From Baffinella frigidus (taxonomy: Eukaryota; Cryptophyceae; Cryptomonadales; Baffinellaceae), in NCBI GenBank assembly GCA_026770585.1, contig MU646332.1:597293-609013 (forward strand): a stretch of DNA of 11,721 bases, read 5' to 3'. How positions within the stretch are numbered: position 1 is the stretch's first letter; every line of letters begins with the position of its first letter. Below, one piece after another: positions 1-7,400 of this stretch. Under the pieces are notes generated by a model. That model was given only the letters and a program-made list of their open reading frames with translations, made no database searches and was not told where the DNA came from. The position numbers and the translations under genes are program-made.

Positions 1-103
1 TCTCTGATGATTCACTGACAGGATTCCTTACAACTACTTATAGGCGCTCTCCCTTGGAGCCCTTTTACCCGAGGCGGGCCCGTCCAGGACCCGGTACTCA
101 CAG
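1..103. other. Unassigned left edge
   Basis: I see no gene or clear repeat here. A short GC-rich string near 70-80 (cccgaggcgggcc) also occurs near 9845, but it is too short to interpret. Confidence 0.3.
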
Positions 104-277
104 TGAAGAGGGGATACAGGGCGGTTCTCTTGGGGTGCTTTTAATCAGCTTTGAGTTAGACCAAGAAGATACATTCTGGCCGCACACACCGAACCCAAGT
201 CAGCCTTAATGAGGCTCATGGTATCCCATGATTGAGGTTCAAGAGCTCCTTTATCCAATCACGAATACCCCATTTAG
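104..277. repeat. Partial copy of the LTR-like repeat (R0)
   Basis: This stretch matches the later half of the repeats at 276-690 and 2180-2570. Shared landmarks are gaagaggggatacagggcgg, ttctcttggggtg, cacaccgaacccaagtcagc and gaggctcatggtatcccatg. It ends just where the next copy begins with aggtcctttaggttttaat, so it reads as a truncated or tandem copy lying next to the retroelement-like block. Confidence 0.7.
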
Positions 278-690
278 GTCCTTTAGGTTTTAATTTCTCC
301 CAACATATGCCAACGACACGCCCTTCCGTAGAAAGGACTGCAGAGAAAGCATTTTTGCTCTCGGATCGCGTTTCGCTCTCCAGTGCAGAGGCTCGTGAAG
401 AGGGGATACAGGGCGGCTCTCTTGGGGTGTGTGAAGGTATGCGACATCGCTGCCATGCTCACACACACACCGAACCCAAGTCAGCCTTTATGAGGCTCAT
501 GGTATCCCATGGTGAGGCGCGTCAGAGCTCCAGTCACGGATACCCCAGATGACAAGAGGAAGCAAGATTCCAAGGATTGAGAAGGATTGTGTAGGGGTGT
601 GGGGTGAGATCAGCCAGACACCAAAGATGAAAGGAGAGAGAGGTGTATGTGTAGAGGTTTCCCTCAATGTACGGAAGTCAGCAAAGTGAG
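276..690. repeat. LTR-like direct repeat R1 (downstream for the gag ORF)
   Basis: It begins aggtcctttaggttttaat and contains ctcccaacat, gccaacgacacgcccttccg, ggactgcagagaaagcattt, cggatcgcgttt, the gaagaggggatacagggcgg block, cacaccgaacccaagtcagc, gaggctcatggtatcccatg and finally gtacggaagtcagc. The same landmarks occur in the same order and orientation in 2180-2570. The stretch after gggtgt contains a short insertion and small differences relative to the other copy. Confidence 0.7.
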
Positions 691-714
691 GGGCAGTGTA
701 AGAGTCATGAGAAC

Positions 715-811
715 AGAAAAGAAAAAAGAAAAAGAAAGAGGAAAAATCAAAATAAAATAAAATAAAAACAGCAACATCAGCAAACAAGAAAAAGAAAAAG
801 AAAAAAGGGAC
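715..811 (+). repeat. A/purine-rich low-complexity tract
   Basis: The plus strand here is almost entirely A and G, with runs such as gaaaaagaaagagg and aaaataaaataaaat. No coding signal is visible. It lies between repeat R1 and the pyrimidine tract and may be a degenerate poly(A)/microsatellite. Confidence 0.6.
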
Positions 812-911
812 CTAAAGGACACTGGAGGTCATGGAAGCTAATGCTCGCCAGTAAAACAATCAACAAAAACAAAGAAGCAGACGCCTGTGGTCCCCCGCCT
901 TTTCAATAAGG

Positions 912-1115
912 CTCTTTTCACTCGCCATCCCCCGCTCTTCCGTCCCTCTCTCCTCCTCTCCTCCTCTCCTTTTCTCCTCCTCTCCGCCTCTCCGCCTCTC
1001 CTCTCCTCCTTCCCTCTCCCCTCCTCCTCCCCCCTCCCCTTCCTCTCCCTCCCCCTTCCTCTCTCTCCCCCTCCTCTCCTCTGTTCCTCTCTTCTCTCCT
1101 CGTATGTCCTCCTCC
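912..1115. repeat. Long C/T-rich (minus-strand purine) tract
   Basis: About 200 nt consist almost wholly of C and T on the plus strand (ctcctctcctcc and variants), so the minus strand is A/G only. On the minus strand it lies just past the gag-like stop codon and before the second terminal repeat, which is where a retroelement polypurine tract is expected. It is far longer than a functional one and not adjacent to the repeat border, so expansion of a simple repeat is equally likely. Open frames across it are only Arg/Glu/Gly-rich or Ser/Pro/Leu-rich read-through. Confidence 0.65.
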
Positions 1116-1140
1116 TCCCCAAGCGGTTTGTTGGTGTCTC

Positions 1141-2169
1141 TTATTTGGTCCCTCCTCCTGTCGCGTTCCCACATGTTTTCCTTTTCTTTTTTTGCATTTG
1201 AAATCGATTGTGATCTGCTTGGTGGTTTTTTTGAGCGTGTTTTATTGTAGTCTTAAAGTCTGCTGGGCATTGTACAGGAGGTTTGTTGCATGTGTCAAAA
1301 TAGTGGTCGCCAAAGGTCCAGCATTTGTTGCAATACTCCCAGGGGTGCGGGGAGTTGGGTCGTTTCTTGGATTGTTCTGGGTCTGGGACTGGGTTAGCTG
1401 GTCCTGGTTGTTGGTTTTGTTTGTTTGGGAGGGATCTCTGGTTGTTGGGGTTTAGGTCTGGCCAGGAGAAGGGGAGTTTCTGTGCGGGTAAAGTTATGGG
1501 GCCTTTGTTATTAGTAGCCTTTGGTTTCAGGTCGCCAGAGTAGTCTTCTTGGCAGGTGGCAGGGGCGGTTGTAGGGTATATGCCGTTATCTGTTCTAAAG
1601 GCCTGGAGTGCAATTTCTGTGAGGAAGTTGAGGGCCATCCTGTAGGCGGCATGTTGAGTTGCAGTGTGTTCAGTGTGTTCTGTATCTGTATGCAGGGGAA
1701 ATATGAGTCTGGTAACTGTGGTTTTTTGAAAGAAGATTGCGCGCACAAGTGCCATGTTTATAGTTACTCTGTGTTCCTTGGTTTCATCGTATGTCCATGC
1801 TTGGGCAAAGCGCAATTTCATTACTGCTTCTCTTGTCAGGGAGTAAGCGAGGAGTGCGTTTGTGTTAGTGAATGTGATTGGGATGATAAGAGGGTCTACC
1901 GGGGAAGCGGAGGTAGAAGATGTTGAAGGCAGGAGACTGTTCGGTTGGTGTTGGGATTTAATTGCTTCATCAACGTCAGATTGGAGGAAGGCGCGGAATC
2001 GAGAGAGTGTATAATTAACGGGGTGAATTTGTGTTAGTTTGCCTTGGGGGTATTTGGTTTTAGGAGCGTGGGTTTCTGATTGGACTTTAGGTCCTTTAGG
2101 TTTTAATTTCTCCCAACATAGCCCAACGACACGCCGTTCCGTAGAAGGGACTGAGTACATCCAGATCAC
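1141..2169 (-). CDS. Gag-like retroelement protein with C-terminal zinc knuckle
   Basis: This open frame of 342 codons is the longest in the window. Seen: a basic, Lys/Pro-rich N-terminus; a middle part (about residues 40-190) with mixed hydrophobic and helical composition (FRAFLQSDVDEAI, AYRMALNFLTEIALQAF) that could be a capsid-like fold; a Pro/Asn/Gln-rich linker (about 210-275); and a C-terminal Cys-X2-Cys-X5-His-X4-Cys motif (starting CNKCWTFGDHYFDTC), followed by another Cys and a very basic tail. Retroviral and LTR-element nucleocapsids normally have CX2CX4HX4C, so the spacing is one residue long. Known: such proteins package element RNA. Inferred: gag of the surrounding element, because of the flanking direct repeats and absence of host domains. 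The first ~30 codons overlap a fragment of the terminal repeat (2088-2152), so the true start may be internal or the N-terminus chimeric. No pol genes follow. It could instead be an ORF1-like protein of another retroelement class. Confidence 0.5.
   Translation of the reverse strand: MIWMYSVPSTERRVVGLCWEKLKPKGPKVQSETHAPKTKYPQGKLTQIHPVNYTLSRFRAFLQSDVDEAIKSQHQPNSLLPSTSSTSASPVDPLIIPITFTNTNALLAYSLTREAVMKLRFAQAWTYDETKEHRVTINMALVRAIFFQKTTVTRLIFPLHTDTEHTEHTATQHAAYRMALNFLTEIALQAFRTDNGIYPTTAPATCQEDYSGDLKPKATNNKGPITLPAQKLPFSWPDLNPNNQRSLPNKQNQQPGPANPVPDPEQSKKRPNSPHPWEYCNKCWTFGDHYFDTCNKPPVQCPADFKTTIKHAQKNHQADHNRFQMQKKKRKTCGNATGGGTK
2088..2152. repeat. Short third fragment of the LTR-like repeat (R3)
   Basis: This fragment repeats the first part of R1/R2: gtcctttaggttttaatttc, tcccaacat, cccaacgacacgcc and ttccgtagaagggactg. 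It lies about 30 bp before R2 in the same orientation and falls inside the 5' end of the gag-like frame on the minus strand. It stops at the equivalent of position ~345 in R1. Confidence 0.7.
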
Positions 2170-2179
2170 CAGGTCCTTT

Positions 2180-2570
2180 AGGTCCTTTAGGTTTTAAATG
2201 CTCCCAACATACGCCAACGACACGCCCTTCCGTGGAAAGGACTGCAGAGAAAGCATTTTTGCTTTCGGATCGCGTTTAGCTCTCCAGTGCAGAGGCTCGT
2301 GAAGAGGGGGTAAAGGGCGGTTCTCTTGGGGTGTTTTGAGTTAACCCAAAAGGATCGCACTCGCCACACACACCGAACCCAAGTCAGCCTTTATGAGGCT
2401 CATGGTATCCCATGGTTGAAGTTTAAGAGCTTCAATCACGAATACCTCACAAGGTGAGAGGGATTGTGTGGGGGTGTGAGGTGTCAAACCAAACGCATGT
2501 AGAGATTTCTCCCAATGTACGGAAGTCAGCGAGCGAGAGAGTGAGAGAGGTGAGTGTATAGCAAAGTGAG
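2180..2570. repeat. LTR-like direct repeat R2 (upstream for the gag ORF)
   Basis: This is the counterpart of 276-690 with the same ordered landmarks, from aggtcctttaggttttaa to gtacggaagtcagc and gcaaagtgag. Differences include a shorter middle (about 25 bp less) and a GA-rich insert near 2530-2555 (gcgagcgagagagtgagaga). After 2570 a degenerate echo of its last 45 bp occurs once more (ggatgtgcagggattttccc, then ctgtacagaatgtagc). Confidence 0.7.
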
Positions 2571-2843
2571 AGAGAAAGGTGGATGTGCAGGGATTTTCCC
2601 CAGGCTGTACAGAATGTAGCTGTGCAAAGACACATGGGGAGCGGCTCGTCTCCGTTAGGGTCAACCTAGGTACAGCTACTCTTAGCGATTCGCCTCCACC
2701 TACAGTTGCGCGGCAGCACGTCCCTAGCTTACCCTTATGCGACATGTCGTCGTCCTCTCAGGCTCATACCCCACCTATCCATGCGACGGTCTACATGTTC
2801 GGCTGTTCTAAAGGACTTAACTAATCGCCGTCTGCTCCTCTCT
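2571..2843. other. Spacer without recognised features
   Basis: I see no convincing gene. Short open frames exist on both strands but have no codon or motif signature. Scattered cgttagg or cttagcg strings foreshadow the 16-bp and 7-bp repeats that follow. Confidence 0.3.
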
Positions 2844-2965
2844 GTTAGCCCATCCACATGCGTTAGAGCCCAGTTGCGTCGGCACCCACCCTCGTCAGCA
2901 CCCAACCGCGTTAGCACTGTCAAGCACCGACCCATTATAGTGCCTACCCGCATTAGCGTTCACGC
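2844..2965 (+). repeat. Degenerate ~16-bp tandem repeat
   Basis: Units begin at 2844, 2862, 2878, 2894, 2910 and about 2926, mostly exactly 16 bp apart. Examples are gttagagcccagttgc, gtcggcacccaccctc and gtcagcacccaaccgc. The unit start gttag/gtcag matches the start of the heptamer array that follows at 2971. Confidence 0.6.
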
Positions 2966-2970
2966 GTGAC

Positions 2971-3027
2971 GTTAGGGGTTAGAGGTTAGGGGTTAGGGGT
3001 TAGGGGTTAGGGGTTAGGGGTTAGGGG
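2971..3027 (+). repeat. GTTAGGG heptamer array (telomere-like)
   Basis: Eight head-to-tail 7-bp units run from 2971 to 3026. All are gttaggg except the second, which is gttagag. The unit is equivalent to TTAGGGG and differs from the TTTAGGG telomere type by one base. It is interstitial: unique sequence lies on both sides. Confidence 0.9.
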
Positions 3028-3150
3028 CAAGTCACACATCTAACGCGGGCTGGCACAGGTTATGGGTTTGTAAAGCAAAAGCCTTGATCTGATTTTTGGG
3101 ATGCATCCACTTTCGGCTCGATGGACTTTTGAATCGGTCAACTCCACAGG

Positions 3151-3163
3151 ATTTTTTAAATAG
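3151..3163 (+). promoter_or_regulatory. AT-rich, possible TATA-like element
   Basis: The string attttttaaatag is the only AT-rich box in the 280 bp before the ATG at 3306. It stands about 145 bp upstream, in GC-rich surroundings. This is suggestive placement only; promoter signals of this lineage are unknown to me. Confidence 0.2.
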
Positions 3164-3305
3164 CGGGGGAAGGGGTTGACGGACCTCTCGGGGTACCTAC
3201 GGCTGCCTCCTGCACGCATAGCGAAGCCTTTGTAGTCGAGAAGCCGGAGGCAGCAGGCGCGTCGCGGGAGCGAGGAGAGAGAGGCTCAGGCGAGGCCGGG
3301 CCACC

Positions 3306-3395
3306 ATGTCGAAAGGCGGCTTACCGGATTTTGACTGCTGCGGCGGATGCCGCGGGAAGCCATCGACGCTCAGGAGCCGCGCAGCCGAGGGCCCG
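3306..3395 (+). other. Exon 1 (tentative) of the PDZ gene
   Basis: It starts at an ATG in the strong context gccaccatgtcg and codes 30 residues beginning MSKGGLPDFDCCGGCRGK, with a Cys-rich CCGGC patch. The proposed donor is gggcccg|gtgcgc, phase 0. Joined to the acceptor at 3526 it gives a 131-bp intron, close in size to the next one (122 bp). An alternative is a later acceptor near 3498 (cccgtcag|acttc), which would add a FLLLNGP strand but needs a different donor phase. Confidence 0.35.
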
Positions 3396-6300
3396 GTGCG
3401 CGCCACCCACGATGCCGTGGTGTGTGGTGCGCTTGCTGGGAGCTTACGCAGGTTGTCGCACGTAGGGGCTCAGGTTTTTGGAACCCGTCAGACTTCTTAC
3501 TTTTGAATGGTCCGAAGGTCACGCAGGCCGGACAGGACGGGTCGCAGTGCGGCATCGGGGTCGTGTTCCGGATGGACACGCACGGTCCCCACCCCCATCC
3601 CGGACCCCGCACATCCAGCCCGGCCCTCCGCCGCCGTTGCCCCTTGAGCCTCCCGGGAGGTCGTATCAGATATCCGAGCTCTCACACCACCACCTCTCCT
3701 CTTCAGGCGCCCTGGTTGTGGACAGCCTTGTCACGGGCGGACCGGCGTGGGAGTCGTCGACGAATGGGGGGCTTCAGGTCTCGGACGTCCTGCAGACAGT
3801 CGACGGCAAGAACGTGTACAGGTGAAGCACTGGCCTCCCAGTCTTGTGAGGGTTTGGGATGTCGGCCCGATACGGAGGGTGGGCGTTTGCCCATGGCGGT
3901 TGTGCGAGACTGAGTTTTCCATGCTCGACGATGCCGGCCGGTTGCTGCGCGCCCCCTTACGCGCTCCCTTAGCGTAGAGGAGCAGCTTTCCATGGGCTGT
4001 GTAAAGCTAGGATCCACATGCAACATCGCGCTCTCTCTCGGTCGCCTCTGGTTCAACCGCGTCGCCTCTGGTTCCAGCGCGTGGAGCCTAGCTTCACACA
4101 GAGCTCCTGCCTGCGGCTAGGATGGCCCTAGCTATCCGTCCGGTAAAAAAATTCGCGAAAGGCAGAGCGAGAGAGCGCGATGTTGCATGTGGCGGGCGCT
4201 TCCTCGCCCGCTCGGTAGCGCGCACACCACCTGGAAGGTCTTCGATTTACCCTAGATCGGGGTCGGATCCGACCCCGATCCAAGGTAAATCGAAAATGCC
4301 CCAGATCACTATTTGAGCCACCTCCCAAGGGCTAGTGGCAGGGTGGGGCTTCCCCTGCTTGCGGTGGGTCCCCCTGGTGGTGGTGTCCCTGTCCCGCCTC
4401 GTGCTAACTCGTGTCTCATTCCCGCCGCCCTCTCCCCCCTGTCGTTCGGTAGTACCTCGCACGCATCGCTCACACAGAGATGCGGCGTTACGCCCAATTG
4501 CTGACTGAGAAAGAACCTCTGGTCTCGTCCCACCTCTCCCCCTGGCTCCACGCCGCGGTCGTGCATCCACCCTGGAGGGGACCTATGGGCATTTTTTTAT
4601 CCCTTATGTGGCGAAAAAGGTACGTAATCATTTTTTTAGCAGGAATCAGGTGTAGGGATCCGAATTTAGCGGAGGACGGTTTTCCGGGTCTCATAAATCA
4701 GGAATTTCTCGGGTCGTTGAGCACCAATTACTCAATTTGTTCAGCTTAGCGAGCCTGACAAGCTGGCGTTTTTTTCATAATTTTCCATTGAGAAGCGGCC
4801 TAATTAAAAAATGCCAAAGTCGAAATTTTGACGAGGTGCCACCTGTGAGTGGCGCCGCCACATAAGGGATAAGGTAAGCCCCCACAGAAGCGTAAGCCCC
4901 CACAGATGTGCCCGGATTCCTGGCGCTAAGGTAAGCCCCCACATAAGGTAAGCCCCCACAGATGCGCCCGGATTCCTGGCGCATTTGTATGGGTTTGACT
5001 TCAGAAATCATCGATTTGCCCACAAGTCGCCTCCAGAGTGGGTCAACGTAACAAACCTCGCCCCCCCCCCCCCCTGGCAGATGGCCAGTAGCGCAGCTGG
5101 CGCCGCTCCTGCTAGGCCCGGAGGTAAACCACCACCCCAACCCCTGAACCCCAAGGGCGCCGTTTTTCGGATGCCGGATGGAAACCATCACCCCAACCCC
5201 TAAACGCAAGGGCGCCATTTTTCGGATGTAAACCCTAACCCTCCTAAACCTCTGAACCCAAGGGCGCTGTTTTTCGGAGGTAAACCCTCACCCTAAACCC
5301 TAAACCCCTAAACCGAAGGGCGCTGTTTTTCGGATGTAAACCCTACCCCCCTAAACCCTGAACCCAAGGGCACCGTTTTTCGGATGTGCACCCCAGACCC
5401 TGAACACCTGGACCCAAGGGCACCGTTTTTTGGAGGGAACCCATCACCCCAGCCCCTCAACCCAAGGGCGCCGTTTTCCGGATGTGAACCCTAATCCCCC
5501 TAAACCCCTGAACCCAAGGGCACCGTTTTTCGGAGGCAGGTCCTAACCCCAACCCCTAAACCCAAGGGCGCCGTTTCTCGGATGTAAACCCTAACCTTCA
5601 ACCCCTAAACCGAAGGGCACCGTTTTCCGGATGCAAACCCTAACCCCAACCCTTCAACCCAAGGGCACCGTTGTTCGGATGTAAACCCTAAACCCCAAAC
5701 CCCTGAACCGAAGAGCACCGTTTTTCGGATGTTAACCCTAACCCCAACCCCTAAACCCAAAGGCACTGTTCTTCGGATGTAAACCCTAGCCCCACCCCCT
5801 AAACGCAAGGGCGTCGTTTTTCGTATGTAAACCCTAAACCCCCTGCCCTGAAGACCTGAACCCAAGGGCGCCGTTTTTCGTGTGTAAACCCTGATCCCCC
5901 TAAACCCCTGAACCCAAGGGCACCGTTTCCCGGATGCAACCCCTCAACCCTCAACCCCTGAACCCTCAACCGAAGCGCCCCGTTCTCGCAGGGCACGACG
6001 GTGCGCCTGGGCGTGCAGCGCTCGTCAAAACTGGGGGATAGTGCGGAGAGTGACACTTAGAGCTCCGGTTTCGGGTCTCGCCCACCGGGAGTTGCCGTGT
6101 GGCCCCCCTTCTTGATAGACAAGCTACTATGCCGCAGGTTATGAGACTCGGAGAGCCACTCAAGGATGTAAAACCTGAACCCTACACCCCTGAAGCCTCA
6201 ACCGAAGCGCCCCGTTTTCGCAGGGCACGACGGTGCGCCTGGGCGTGCAGCGCTCGTCAAAACTGGGGGAGAGTGCGGAGAAGCGGGAAGAGGTGCTGCG

Positions 6301-7326
6301 TTCGTTGATAATCGACGTGCAACGAAAACGGTACACCCTGAACCTGGAACCCTGAACCCTGAACCAACCTTCGACCCGAAACACTACACCCCAAACCCTA
6401 CTCTCTAGGCTATTAACCCTAAACCCTAAACCCTAAACCCTAAACCCTCAACCCTCAACCCTCAACACTAAACCCTAAACCCTACACACCCCACACCCCA
6501 ACCCCCACACCTCAAACCCCAGCTTCTCGCCCCCACCCCATCCCCAACCCCTAAACCCAAGGTCGCCGTTTTTCGGATGTAAACCCTAACCCCCCTAAAC
6601 CAGCTTCTCGCCCCCGCCCGAGCCCTTCAGCAACTCCCGCCCGCCGATTGTCGACGCCCGGAGGGGCCTCGGGGGGAAGGAGACTGTGCGCACGGGCAAC
6701 CCCGCCACTGGGTGCCCCCCCCCCCCGGGCGTGATCATGTGCACGGTACGGTCTTTGAGACTTGGGCCGGTAGGGCCTTTGTTTGGCAACCCCGCCACTG
6801 GGTGCGCCCCACGCCTCCGGGTGTCATCATGCGGGCGTTGAAACTTGGGGCGGTGGGTCCTTTGTTTTGTGGGCGGTATGGTGGAAACTCCAACCGTCGC
6901 CCGCCCCCCCTGGTGCTCCGTGCACTCCCACTAGCCCTTGGAGGTGGCTCAAATAGTGCTCTGCGACATTTTTGATTTACCTTGACATCGGGGTCGGATC
7001 CGACCCCGATCCAAGGTAAAATCGAAGACCTTCCAGGGCACTATTTGAGCCACTTGGGATGGCTGGTGGTCGGCGGCGTGTTCGTGCATTGACCGTTTGC
7101 TGCTCGCCGCGCGGTGGTGCTGTACGAGGGTTTGCCGCCTGGGACACAGTCTTCCTGGAAGAGATATGGTAGAAGCGAGCTTATTTTATTTTCGGCGAAA
7201 ATAGGGCATCGTAGCGCGGCGAGCACCCTTCCCGTTGTCGGGACGCGCTGCTCTTGGGCGGGGGAGATCCTGGCTCAACCCGTAACCCTAAATCCACCTT
7301 CAACCCTCAACCCTCAACCCTCGATC

Positions 7327-7400
<74 letters not shown>

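Larger units (their letters stand above)
276..2570 (-). mobile_element. Gag-only LTR-retrotransposon-like element
   Basis: Two diverged direct repeats (276-690 and 2180-2570) flank about 1.5 kb holding one long minus-strand frame (2169 to 1141). That frame ends in a zinc-knuckle-like motif typical of gag nucleocapsids. On the minus strand the order is repeat, gag-like ORF, a purine-rich tract of about 200 nt (1115 to 912), then the second repeat. This is the order expected for LTR, gag, polypurine tract, LTR. I see no protease, reverse transcriptase, RNase H or integrase, so the closest known design is the non-autonomous terminal-repeat element carrying only gag. LTR borders, a tRNA primer site and target duplications could not be placed with certainty. 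The two repeats differ at many positions, so the insertion is not recent. Confidence 0.5.

Noticed and set aside
838-1201. Long open frames rich in Arg/Glu/Gly or Ser/Pro/Leu
   Set aside because: They are read-through of the C/T-rich simple tract, open in many frames at once.
1192-1926. Plus-strand frames opposite the gag-like ORF
   Set aside because: They are shadows in other frames of the longer minus-strand coding region and have no motif.
2187-2745. Short minus-strand frames across repeat R2 and beyond
   Set aside because: The same frames recur, broken differently, in R1, so they are shadows of the repeat.
3841-3877. Possible next exon right after exon 3 (frame LVRVWDVGPIRR)
   Set aside because: It would need a 19-nt intron and does not supply the PDZ helix, which 5081-5123 does.
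3347-3913. 188-codon plus-strand frame beginning MPREAIDAQ
   Set aside because: It contains the GIGVVF loop of exon 2, but its continuation past 3584 loses the PDZ pattern; a phase-1 intron to 3707 restores it.
5153-5971. CRISPR-like array
   Set aside because: Repeat cores of about 20 bp are regular, but the sequences between them are also repeats (CCCTAA-rich) and not unique spacers, and the genome is eukaryotic.
5605-6056. Minus-strand repetitive open frames (Gly-Leu-Gly-Phe-Thr-rich)
   Set aside because: The minisatellite's common 48-bp spacing is a multiple of three, so frames stay open by chance; the same DNA is better explained as intron 4.
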